Part shown: positions 1 to 6,542 of the stretch, piece after piece
How positions within the stretch are numbered: the stretch's first letter is position 1
How the letters are laid out: each line of letters starts with the position of its first letter
Assembly (NCBI GenBank): GCA_003022985.1
Contig: PXTV01000190.1
Coordinates: forward strand, 1-13,369
DNA: 13,369 nucleotides
From: Bacteroidetes bacterium SW_11_45_7
Lineage (GTDB): Bacteria; Bacteroidota; Bacteroidia; Chitinophagales; SW-11-45-7
Reading direction: 5' to 3'
Translations under genes and position numbers: made by a program
Notes under the pieces: model-generated
Told to the model about the DNA's origin: nothing
What the model saw: only the letters and a program-made list of their open reading frames with translations
The model's database searches: none

Positions 1-435
1 ACTGAGCATTTGCCTTTTTTCACCTTTATTCACCTGCGCAAGCCAATCGTAAACCTTGAGCCCCATCGAGGTTGTAAGAGTGCCAAGCGAGCCATCTTCC
101 AGAATAGGCAGCAGCATATCTTCCGGATGGACAAGATGAGGAGCGTTATGATGAAGGATAGCCCGTTCACGACCAACTTCTTTCACCAAGCCGATTTCCA
201 GCTGCTTCAGATAGCGAAGCCCACCATGTATCAACTTGGTGGATTTGCTACTTGTGCCTGACGCAAAATCCTCTTTTTCGAACAATGCAACGCTTAAGCC
301 ACGAGATGCAGCATCAAGCGCAATCCCTGCTCCGGTTATGCCGCCACCGATTACTAATAAGTCAAATGACTCATTTTCAAGACGTTGAATATCATTTGCG
401 CGATGCTGAGCCGAAAAGGAATTTTCTTGTATCAA
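1..435 (-). CDS. glpD: Aerobic glycerol-3-phosphate dehydrogenase, N-terminal 145 codons (runs off left edge)
   Basis: This is the N-terminal part of an FAD-dependent glycerol-3-phosphate dehydrogenase, which oxidises glycerol 3-phosphate to dihydroxyacetone phosphate at the membrane and passes electrons to quinone. The protein shows the dinucleotide-binding motif [10 protein letters not shown] (about residues 28-37), then [18 protein letters not shown] (59-76), typical of the GlpA/GlpD family, and a downstream [17 protein letters not shown] stretch that also fits GlpD. Family members run to about 500-550 residues, so roughly a quarter is present. No ATG lies between an in-frame TGA upstream and the FAD motif. 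The best start is TTG at 435-433, placed just downstream of an exact TAnnTTTG promoter box at 456-463, which leaves no room for an earlier start. No Shine-Dalgarno is visible, as is usual in Bacteroidota. Identity is secure; the start codon is inferred. Confidence 0.9.
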   Translation of the reverse strand, partial: MIQENSFSAQHRANDIQRLENESFDLLVIGGGITGAGIALDAASRGLSVALFEKEDFASGTSSKSTKLIHGGLRYLKQLEIGLVKEVGRERAILHHNAPHLVHPEDMLLPILEDGSLGTLTTSMGLKVYDWLAQVNKGEKRQMLS

Positions 436-455
436 GGTGACGGTAATTTTGAGGT

Positions 456-463
456 CAAATCTA
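456..463 (-). promoter_or_regulatory. Putative -7 promoter box of glpD
   Basis: Read on the minus strand this is TAGATTTG, an exact match to the Bacteroidota -7 consensus TAnnTTTG. It ends about 20 bp before the proposed TTG start of glpD. I see no good TTTG -33 element at the expected 19-20 bp spacing, so support rests on the -7 box and its position. Confidence 0.45.
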
Positions 464-515
464 AAGAATCAGACGGATTTAGCGATAAAATGTTTTCCAC
501 CATTTATTAACATAT

Positions 516-584
516 TTGCCTTATTGCTGTTTACGAAAAATTACCTTATAAGTTGCTGGATCGATTATTGCAATAACAAGGCAA
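516..584. promoter_or_regulatory. Palindromic operator-like sites between glpD and the mazG-like gene
   Basis: Within the divergent intergenic region there is a perfect 12-bp palindrome, TTATTGCAATAA, at 565-576. A second copy of its half-site, TTATTGC, lies at 521-527. The same two places also form a longer interrupted inverted repeat: TTGCCTTATTGC at 516-527 faces GCAATA-ACA-AGGCAA at 570-584. The arrangement could be an operator read by a dimeric regulator acting on glpD, the mazG-like gene or both. AT-rich palindromes do arise by chance, and no regulator is known from this sequence. Confidence 0.3.
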
Positions 585-633
585 TTGTGGATTAGCTCTT
601 GATTACTCTCCCACTCAAAAAAGGAAACCAACT

Positions 634-963
634 ATGACAATACAAGAAGCTCAAGAGGCTGTAGACCAATGGATTCAAACGAAAGGTGTGCGCTATTTCA
701 GCGAAACCACCAACATGGCCATGCTTACTGAAGAAGTTGGTGAGGTGGCCCGCATTATTGCACGTGAACACGGAGAACAATCCTATAAAGAATCAGATGA
801 AGGAAAACAACTCGCTGATGAACTGGCAGATGTGATGTTTGTGGTTATTTGCCTGGCCAATCAAACGGGTGTGGACTTATCCGAGGCTTTCCAAAGGAAC
901 CTCGATAAGAAAACCAAACGTGACAACACCCGCCATCAGGACAATAAAAAACTCCGGGAATAA
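634..963 (+). CDS. MazG-like nucleotide pyrophosphohydrolase
   Basis: This 109-residue protein belongs to the all-alpha MazG/dUTPase-like NTP pyrophosphohydrolases, which hydrolyse nucleoside triphosphates to monophosphates and pyrophosphate and are thought to clear aberrant nucleotides. The metal-binding signature ExxE...ExxD is complete: E34 and E37 in EEVGE, then E63 and D66 in DELAD, 25 residues apart. The length fits single-domain MazG-like proteins rather than the two-domain E. coli MazG of about 260 residues, so I give no gene symbol. The C-terminus from about residue 93 is highly charged. The start is ATG at 634, with a weak purine stretch (AAGGAAA) upstream. The gene is monocistronic: glpD diverges on the left and the LRR gene converges on the right. 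The exact substrate cannot be told from sequence. Confidence 0.85.
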   Translation: MTIQEAQEAVDQWIQTKGVRYFSETTNMAMLTEEVGEVARIIAREHGEQSYKESDEGKQLADELADVMFVVICLANQTGVDLSEAFQRNLDKKTKRDNTRHQDNKKLRE

Positions 964-978
964 AAACATCCCGGAGTT
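945..978 (-). terminator. Rho-independent terminator of the LRR gene, overlapping the mazG-like 3' end
   Basis: A perfect 10-bp stem pairs AACTCCGGGA (950-959) with TCCCGGAGTT (969-978) around a 9-nt loop. Read on the minus strand the stem is followed directly by a T-run (GTTTTTTATT), the layout of an intrinsic terminator for the gene ending at 1009. On the plus strand the downstream sequence is TTCTGC, a poor T-tract, so action on the mazG-like transcript would be weaker. The stem includes the last codons of the mazG-like gene, and its stop codon lies in the loop. Confidence 0.75.
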
Positions 979-1008
979 CTGCTATATAATTGATGTTTGG
1001 GTTACCTA

Positions 1009-2082
1009 TTATTTAGCAGATATATAGTTTTTAGATGTCAAATTCTGGCTTGGTTCAGCATCTTCAGTAAGTAGACTGTAGACAACAGCCGGCTCATTGC
1101 TATCTTTTTGCCAGATAACCATCCCCTTACCTGATTTTCCTTCCTTGTTGAGACGATTGTATTCAAGTATAGAGCAGTAAACCTCTTTATCGTCAAATTT
1201 TTGCGTTTTTCTCACGTGAATTTCCATATTGGCAAATTCCCCTTCATTCAACGCATCAAGTGACTGCAAATATTGACGCCCAAGCTCCGTATCGGTACCA
1301 GCCAAGAGCTTGCCGTACTTTTGAATTTCCTGAATGGTAAATTTATGGAGGTTGATACTGAATTTATCCAATTGTTTGAGGTTAGCAATGCTTCCGGGCA
1401 ATGCGGTAATCTCGTTGTACTTAATATTCAATTCTTTCAATTGTGTAAGTGATCCAACAGCTTCGTTGAGTTCATCAAGTTTGTTGTTTTTGAGATTAAG
1501 TGTTTGAAGATTTTTCAAGTTGCTAATCTCGGCTGGTAATGAATAGAGAGCGTTATATTCGAGAGTTAGCTCCTCCAGGTTTTGGAGTTGGCCAATTTCC
1601 TTGGGGAGTTTAGTGATGTCATTTCTGCGAACGTTGAGCACTCGAAGATTGTCGAGATTTTTTATGCTTTTGGGCAGTTCAGTTATTTGATTGTCTTCAA
1701 CATTCAGGTATTGCAGGTTATCGAGTTCGCCAATTTCCTCAGGAAGTTCAGACAGCCGGTTACGACTTACATCGAGCACTTGCAGATTGTCAAACTTTTC
1801 AATAACAGAAGGAAGAGCCAGCATGGCATTGTGATAAAGACTCAGTTTATAAACTTGATCAGGGTTCTGAAGGGCGCTTTCGATAGAATAATACACCTTC
1901 TTTTTCTTCAATTCATCGAGCGAGAGCAATTGACTACTCTCGTTGCTTTCCGGTTGGGAAGCGAATAGAATTGGCGATAGAAAAAGGAAAGCAAGGATAG
2001 AAGAAAAAATTTTCAATCTACTTGTAACCTTTTCGATAAGATTTCGTACAAAATGGTGCGTGGTTATGTTTACCATGATCAT
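1009..2082 (-). CDS. Secreted leucine-rich-repeat protein
   Basis: The product is about 357 residues with a hydrophobic N-terminal segment (about 25-40, core SSILAFLFLSPILF) and a likely cleavage region near A41-S42, so it is probably exported. After a short linker it has seven or eight leucine-rich repeats. One starts near residue 77, and units of exactly 23 residues then begin at 99, 122, 145, 168, 191 and 214, each of the form LxxLxLxxNxLxxLPxxI. A non-repeat C-terminal region of about 110 residues follows and I do not recognise it. LRR solenoids usually bind proteins; the partner here is unknown. The frame is open upstream to a TTG at 2103, but that codon falls in the putative -7 box, so ATG at 2082 (or ATG at 2076) is preferred. 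It lies downstream of gcvT on the same strand, separated by about 240 bp, and appears to have its own promoter and terminator. Confidence 0.85.
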   Translation of the reverse strand: MIMVNITTHHFVRNLIEKVTSRLKIFSSILAFLFLSPILFASQPESNESSQLLSLDELKKKKVYYSIESALQNPDQVYKLSLYHNAMLALPSVIEKFDNLQVLDVSRNRLSELPEEIGELDNLQYLNVEDNQITELPKSIKNLDNLRVLNVRRNDITKLPKEIGQLQNLEELTLEYNALYSLPAEISNLKNLQTLNLKNNKLDELNEAVGSLTQLKELNIKYNEITALPGSIANLKQLDKFSINLHKFTIQEIQKYGKLLAGTDTELGRQYLQSLDALNEGEFANMEIHVRKTQKFDDKEVYCSILEYNRLNKEGKSGKGMVIWQKDSNEPAVVYSLLTEDAEPSQNLTSKNYISAK

Positions 2083-2100
2083 CAGTTTCAACTTATACTT

Positions 2101-2130
2101 CAATATAACATGCTATCCTAAAAAAGTCAA
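2101..2130 (-). promoter_or_regulatory. Putative promoter of the LRR gene
   Basis: On the minus strand TTG(AC) at 2130-2128 is followed after 20 bp by TATATTG at 2107-2101. This is close to the Bacteroidota pattern TTTG, 19-21 bp, TAnnTTTG, though the -7 box lacks one T. The ATG at 2082 lies about 19 bp downstream, the same geometry as seen at gcvT. Confidence 0.4.
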
Positions 2131-2242
2131 GGGGTAGCTGTGAAACTTTTACAAGTATAACTTATCACCCAGTAAGTATTTATACCTAAAAAACTGACAA
2201 AAAGCCACATCAGCCACTAATAGAAGGCAAGAAGTCAGATTT

Positions 2243-2320
2243 GAGAAAGTTCCATCAATTTGTGATGACTTTTTCTCTCATCCCTTCTTATCACCAGTAG
2301 CACTAACGATTACTACCGGT
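2243..2320 (-). other. Two hairpins downstream of gcvT
   Basis: Two inverted repeats lie just after the gcvT stop on its own strand. The proximal one pairs 2293-2300 with 2313-2320 (8 bp including one G-U, 12-nt loop). The distal one pairs 2243-2249 with 2271-2277 and 2253-2257 with 2263-2267, around a 3x3 internal loop and a 5-nt apical loop. Neither is followed by a T-run on the minus strand. They may shape the 3' end of the gcvT mRNA or slow polymerase, but they are not classic intrinsic terminators. Confidence 0.3.
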
Positions 2321-2323
2321 CAT

Positions 2324-3406
2324 TCATTTTTTGTAGAAAGGCAGTTTGACAACCTGAGCCTTGACCCGCTTTTTCCTGACAGCAATAGAAAATTCCGTGC
2401 CCACTTTGTGATGGGGTTTTTGCACATATCCCAACCCTATTGCTTTCTTAAGAGTGGGTGACATTGTGCCTGACGTCACGGTGCCAATCTGATTGTCATT
2501 TTTATCAAGGATATCGTATCCATAGCGCGGGATGCCCTTTTCCTGTAATTCAAAAGCTGTTAGTCTCCGGCTTGTCCCCTCCTCTTTCTGTTTTGCCAGC
2601 ACGTCTTTGCCTATAAAATCCTTGTCGAGCTTCGTAATCCAACCAAGGCGCGCTTCAATGGGCGTTGTGGTTTCGTCCATATCGTTACCGTGAAGGAATA
2701 AGCCAGCTTCCAGGCGCAATGTATCACGAGCTCCTAAGCCCACCGGACGAATGTCGTACTCATCACCGGCAGACAGGATTTTTTTCCATAAATCAGGTGC
2801 CTGATCGATGGGAAGATAAAGCTCAAAGCCAGGCTCGCCTGTATAACCTGTGCCCGATATCAAGACATTCTCCAAATCGCGCAGTTCGCCCTTTGTAAAC
2901 CCATAAAACGGGACCCCGCTGAGATCGACTTCGGTCAACTTTTGAAGGGTATCTTTTGCTTTTGGTCCCTGGATAGCGAAAAGCGCTGTCTTCTCGGATA
3001 TATTGTAAAGCTCAGCCCCCATTGTATTATTCTTGTTGATCCACTCCCAATCCTTTTCCATATTGGCAGCATTCACCACCATCATGTAATTGCCATCTTC
3101 AAGGTGATAGATGAGAAGATCATCGATGATACCTCCTTGTTCATTGGTCATGCATGTATATTGGGCATGCCCTTTTTCGATGGTAGAAGCATCGTTAGTG
3201 GTTACCTTTTGGATAAGGGGGAGAGCATTGTCGCCTTTTAGCACAAATTCGCCCATGTGCGATACATCAAAAATCCCCGCATGGTTTCTTACTGCATCGT
3301 GCTCTTCTTGTATACTGCTGTACATGACCGGCATGCTGAAACCTGCAAATTCCACCATCTTGGCACCTGCTTCTCGATGGACCGGGGTAAGGGGCGTTTC
3401 TTTCAT
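2324..3406 (-). CDS. gcvT: Glycine cleavage system T protein (aminomethyltransferase)
   Basis: GcvT takes the aminomethyl group from lipoylated H protein, releases ammonia and gives 5,10-methylenetetrahydrofolate. At 360 residues it is full length for the family. Seen in the sequence are the N-terminal HAGIFDVSHMGEF (42-54), the GGIIDDL segment (91-97) carrying the conserved aspartates of the folate site, GYTGEPGFE (187-195), and ARDTLRLEAG (226-235). The C-terminal barrel holds SRRLTAFEL and the GTVTSGTMSPTLKKAIGLGYV region typical of the family. ATG at 3406 is close to a strong promoter, so the start is well fixed. No gcvH or gcvP is nearby; in Bacteroidota these genes are often dispersed. 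Nothing looks abnormal in the catalytic regions. Confidence 0.97.
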   Translation of the reverse strand: MKETPLTPVHREAGAKMVEFAGFSMPVMYSSIQEEHDAVRNHAGIFDVSHMGEFVLKGDNALPLIQKVTTNDASTIEKGHAQYTCMTNEQGGIIDDLLIYHLEDGNYMMVVNAANMEKDWEWINKNNTMGAELYNISEKTALFAIQGPKAKDTLQKLTEVDLSGVPFYGFTKGELRDLENVLISGTGYTGEPGFELYLPIDQAPDLWKKILSAGDEYDIRPVGLGARDTLRLEAGLFLHGNDMDETTTPIEARLGWITKLDKDFIGKDVLAKQKEEGTSRRLTAFELQEKGIPRYGYDILDKNDNQIGTVTSGTMSPTLKKAIGLGYVQKPHHKVGTEFSIAVRKKRVKAQVVKLPFYKK

Positions 3407-3429
3407 GATAGGATAGATTTGGATTGTAG

Positions 3430-3460
3430 CAAAGCTAACGACAGTCGGCTGATAAACAAA
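3430..3460 (-). promoter_or_regulatory. Promoter of gcvT, consensus Bacteroidota type
   Basis: On the minus strand TTTG at 3460-3457 is followed by exactly 19 bp and then TAGCTTTG at 3437-3430. This matches the Bacteroidota housekeeping promoter consensus (TTTG, 19 bp, TAnnTTTG) at every defined base. The box ends 23 bp before the gcvT ATG, implying a very short leader with no space for a glycine riboswitch. Confidence 0.75.
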
Positions 3461-3577
3461 GAAAAATCCACATCACCAAGACATGAAACAACCTTTTGAT
3501 AAATTTAGCTGTCATTAAAATAGCAGCAACCAATCAGTCTATTCGTTTTTAGTTCCTAATCAATGATAAGTAGTTAT

Positions 3578-3740
3578 GCCACTCCCGATGCTTGACATCG
3601 GGAGACACCAATACGATTTAAAAGAAAGAACAACACTACATCGAATTGAAATAGCATGGGAAATATAAGGTGCAACTTTACCCTATTTTTCCAGATTCTA
3701 TAATTGAGAGTGTATCCCGATGATTTCCATCAGGAGTGGC
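3578..3740. repeat. 163-bp MITE- or REP-like element with inverted terminal repeats
   Basis: The two ends, 3578-3609 and 3709-3740, are imperfect inverted repeats of each other: I count 24 identities in 32 positions, with the outer 13 differing at one base. Each end is also a small palindrome. The left one pairs CTCCCGATG (3582-3590) with CATCGGGAG (3596-3604) perfectly; the right one pairs TCCCGATG with CATCAGGA with one mismatch. The centre of each palindrome (5 nt) is not conserved. TAT flanks the element on both sides (3575-3577 and 3741-3743), which could be a 3-bp target duplication or chance. The 99-bp interior codes for nothing visible. It may be a non-autonomous transposable element or a pair of interspersed palindromic repeats in opposite orientation. 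No transposase is nearby. Confidence 0.55.
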
Positions 3741-3820
3741 TATTTTACTGAGACTGAGTAGTTACAAACAGCATCCTTTCCATATGTTTTTACTTTTATC
3801 ATCTTCTCAACCATGTATTT

Positions 3821-4797
3821 ATGAAGCTTCAAGAACCTCTACGTTTAGGTGACATTGCCGATTACCTGGGGGCTTCTCTGAAAGGAGACCCCGAATACCT
3901 TGTTACAGGCATTAACGAAATCCACAAAGTAGATCAAGGCGATATCACCTTCGTAGACAATGAAAAATACTACAATATCGTCTTACGATCGGCTGCTTCA
4001 GTCATCCTTATCGATCAGGATATAGAGCAACAGGACGGCAAGCAATTACTGATTTCAGAAAGCCCTTTTGTCAGCCCGGTGTTGTGATTGGTCATCATGT
4101 TACAATAGGAAAAAATTGTATTATTCACCCTAACGTAAGCATTGGCGAACGAACGGAAATCGGGGATAACGTGGTTATTCACCCGAATACAGCAATAGGT
4201 GGAGAAGCATTTTACTACCAGCGTCAAGGGGGCACGGATTATCATTACCAAAAGCTCCATTCATGTGGCAAAGTGGTCATTGACGATGACGTAGAGCTGG
4301 GTTCTGGCTGCACGATTGATAGAGGAGTTTCAGGTCAAACGCGGCTAGGACAAGGGACAAAACTGGATGGCCAGGTTCATATAGGTCATGGTGCTGTTGT
4401 GGGGAAGCATTGCCTTTTCGCTGCACAGGTGGGTGTAGCCGGAAAAACCATTATTGGCGACCATGTGGTACTATGGGGCCAGGTAGGTGTATCAAAGAGC
4501 CTGCATATCGGTGACAATGTTGAGGTATATGCCCAGTCAGGCGTTGGGAAGTCGCTGGCAGCGAATCAAACTTATTTCGGCTCGCCAGCGGTTGAGGCGT
4601 GCAAAAAATGGCGGCAATTGGCCCTCATCCGCAAGCTCCCTGAAATGTGGGAAAAGCTAGACCCCTTTTTCTCTATAACTGATGAGGATAGGTCAATTTT
4701 AACCGTTTGTCCGCTGGCTGACATGATGCTATCATATTTGAGAGGAGCTCCTCAACGAGCCTTTTACTCCCGGCATAGCGGAAAAGAATGTGCGTGA
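3821..4797 (+). pseudogene. LpxD-like UDP-3-O-acylglucosamine N-acyltransferase, broken by an internal deletion and frameshift
   Basis: The intact relative would be a trimeric left-handed beta-helix acyltransferase of the LpxD family, which adds an acyl chain to the glucosamine precursor of lipid A. Codons from 3821 encode the N-terminal uridine-binding domain (GDITFVDNEKYY, then LLISESPF) and end at TGA 4085-4087. The hexapeptide-repeat domain continues in another frame from about 4079 (PGVVIGHHVTIGKNCIIHPN), including VELGSGCTIDRG and the conserved histidine in HIGHG, to the stop at 4795-4797. By analogy with family members, roughly 30-35 residues joining the domains, including the first coils, are missing, so about 100 bp seem deleted with loss of frame. 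The last 40 or so residues look unlike the family. Bacteroidota often carry such short LpxD paralogues beside a canonical lpxD, so loss may be tolerated. It converges on hemD with 3 bp between. Confidence 0.75.
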
Positions 4798-4800
4798 GGA

Positions 4801-5598
4801 TTACGTGTTGCTCTTCTCCAGATAATTCTCCAGAGCCATGGTCATAGAGGGCACCTCAGAAGTGGGAGCTTCAATATCAAGTGTAAGACCGGCTTCTTCA
4901 ACAGCTTTTTTTGTAGCAGGGCCAAAAGCACCAATGCGCGTTTGCTTCTGTTGAAAATCAGGGAAATTGTGGAAAAGGGATTTCACACCTATTGGACTGA
5001 AGAAAAGGATCGCATCATAAGTGGTGTTGGCTAAATCCGTTATATCGCTGAACACTGTGCGGTAGAATACAGCCGTATTGTAGCTAAAATTGTTCTTTTC
5101 CAAAAAACCCGGCAAGTCCTGCTTGTGGACATTTGAACAAGGTAGCAGGACATTGATTTTTTTCTTGTATTTCAAGAGTAGTCGCTGTAAATCCTCGATT
5201 TTTCCATTGCTAAAGAAAACCTTGCGCTTGCGGTATTGTACGTATTTTTGGAGATAAAGCGCAATGGCTTCGGAATTGCAGAAGTAACGCGTATCCTGGG
5301 ACATTGTAATACGCATCTCATCGCATACGCGAAAAAAGTGATCGATAGCGTTCCTGCTGGTGAAGATAATAGCATCGTAATCCTTTATATTCACCTTCTC
5401 CTTTCGCACCTCCTTAGCATCGACACCTTCAACCTGGATAAATTTCCTGAAATCCACTTCGATATTCCACTTGTCAGCAATATCGAAATAGGGAGATTTT
5501 TCAGGCTTGGGCTGAGAGATTAAAACACTTTTGATCTTTGGTAAACGTTCAGGCTTTGCTGATGCTTCCATTTGATCCGTTGATGATTTGGCCTTCAT
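4801..5598 (-). CDS. hemD: Uroporphyrinogen-III synthase
   Basis: HemD closes hydroxymethylbilane into uroporphyrinogen III, the branch point for haem, sirohaem and cobalamin. The protein has 265 residues, in the family range. The family is poorly conserved, but the typical order is present: an N-terminal VLISQPKPE strand, YDAIIFTSRNAIDHFF, the second-domain LLPCSN followed by the AVFYRTV strand, DAILFFSPIGVKSLF, and a C-terminal IGAFGPATKKAVEEAGL with EAPTSEVPSMTMAL. The first 20 or so residues are a charged extension seen in Bacteroidota homologues. ATG at 5598 is 35 bp after the end of the DUF4271 gene, so it is probably the last gene of the operon starting at 8366. Pairing of hemD with a DUF4271 gene is a recurrent Bacteroidota arrangement. 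Its stop lies 3 bp from that of the converging LpxD-like pseudogene. Confidence 0.9.
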   Translation of the reverse strand: MKAKSSTDQMEASAKPERLPKIKSVLISQPKPEKSPYFDIADKWNIEVDFRKFIQVEGVDAKEVRKEKVNIKDYDAIIFTSRNAIDHFFRVCDEMRITMSQDTRYFCNSEAIALYLQKYVQYRKRKVFFSNGKIEDLQRLLLKYKKKINVLLPCSNVHKQDLPGFLEKNNFSYNTAVFYRTVFSDITDLANTTYDAILFFSPIGVKSLFHNFPDFQQKQTRIGAFGPATKKAVEEAGLTLDIEAPTSEVPSMTMALENYLEKSNT

Positions 5599-5633
5599 AG
5601 AAAATGAGTTGAGAGAGATTTGGCTTGTAATTG

Positions 5634-6539
5634 CTATGCAAACAATGCGTTCAAACTCTTGATAATTACTAATGAAGGGGCTAATTCAAGTACGCAAAGA
5701 TAAAGAAAAAAATGAAAAACATCATTTTGCCAATACTTTCTACTCACAATCACCCCTCTTCCAAAATGAACGAAAAGCAAAATAGCTAAAAGGGCGCCCG
5801 AACCGTAAAAAGCGATCAAAGCCGGCAAACTCCCGGAAAAAGCAATGAGAAAGAGAAACGGAATGAGCACGATTCCTGCTATTTTATTCACCAGAAAGAA
5901 GTGGAAGTTGTAGAAATCAGCTTCTTGTAATTGCGGGAACAAAAAATAAAGCCCTTTAAGACTGATATAACGTACCAAATAAAGCCCCATGGCAATACCG
6001 AATATCAATGCATATCCTTTCAACCGGTCAAACGGAAAAGGAATCATCAACTCCTGGACGATGAGGTGAAGAAATAAGCTCATCGTGAGCAAAAAATTGA
6101 TATTGAGCACAAATGCTGAGAAAGATAGGCCTGAAACCTGTTCCTCGTAAATCTGTTTAGCTTGCTTCATATTCACAATAGCTTGAAACAAGGACCGGAA
6201 ATAGCGCTGAAAGACTGTTCTTACAAATCCTATTATTAACAATGCAATGACAAGCACGCCTGCTATCCACAGATTCGAGTCCTTTTCCTTTAATTGTTGA
6301 ATCAGCCCCATTTTTGTTGGCAATGTGTCTGCAGAAGCGGTCCAATAAGGGTAACGAAACCATGGCGTTGCTACTGTATCAAAGGGCAAGGCAAGAATTG
6401 TATCAGCACTTGTAACAGGAACTTTTTGCCGGGAGCTATCACCCCCACCTTCCTCAAATTGCGCCCTGGCTTCCCGGAACCATGCAAGGCACAATATGAG
6501 GATAATGCCAAAAAAAGTTGCTTTTGCCAATGCGTTCAC
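5634..6539 (-). CDS. DUF4271 integral membrane protein
   Basis: The 301-residue product has an N-terminal signal-like segment (ATFFGIILILCLAWF, then an ARAQ cleavage-like site near residue 27) and a periplasmic stretch of about 65 residues rich in S, T and P. About six or seven hydrophobic membrane spans follow from residue 91 (LWIAGVLVIALLIIGFV) to the C-terminus. This profile, and the position beside hemD, fit the DUF4271 family of Bacteroidota, whose function is unknown. The start is GTG at 6539, only 3 bp after the stop of the BamA-like gene, so translation is probably coupled. GAGGGG abuts the GTG, too close for a normal Shine-Dalgarno. A link to haem synthesis or to outer-membrane assembly is suggested only by gene order. 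Confidence 0.8.
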   Translation of the reverse strand: MNALAKATFFGIILILCLAWFREARAQFEEGGGDSSRQKVPVTSADTILALPFDTVATPWFRYPYWTASADTLPTKMGLIQQLKEKDSNLWIAGVLVIALLIIGFVRTVFQRYFRSLFQAIVNMKQAKQIYEEQVSGLSFSAFVLNINFLLTMSLFLHLIVQELMIPFPFDRLKGYALIFGIAMGLYLVRYISLKGLYFLFPQLQEADFYNFHFFLVNKIAGIVLIPFLFLIAFSGSLPALIAFYGSGALLAILLFVHFGRGVIVSRKYWQNDVFHFFLYLCVLELAPSLVIIKSLNALFA

Positions 6540-6542
6540 CCC

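Larger units (their letters stand above)
3407..3820. other. Intergenic region between gcvT and the LpxD-like pseudogene
   Basis: This 414-bp stretch has no credible gene on either strand. Its left 55 bp hold the gcvT promoter. Its middle (3578-3740) is a small element with inverted terminal repeats. The right 80 bp, before the LpxD-like gene, are AT-rich with no promoter I can recognise and no Shine-Dalgarno in front of ATG 3821. Confidence 0.7.

Noticed and set aside
10..440. Two plus-strand open frames at the left edge.
   Set aside because: The minus strand encodes an unmistakable GlpD N-terminus over the same bases.
1009..2082. The LRR protein as a YopM- or internalin-like virulence effector.
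   Set aside because: Regular LRRs are widespread in environmental Bacteroidota; there is no secretion-system gene, E3 ligase domain or sorting motif to support it.
3578..3609. Reading the perfect CTCCCGATG/CATCGGGAG hairpin as a transcription terminator.
   Set aside because: No T-run follows on either strand, and no gene ends nearby: both neighbouring genes start towards this region. The inverted-repeat partner at 3709-3740 explains it better.
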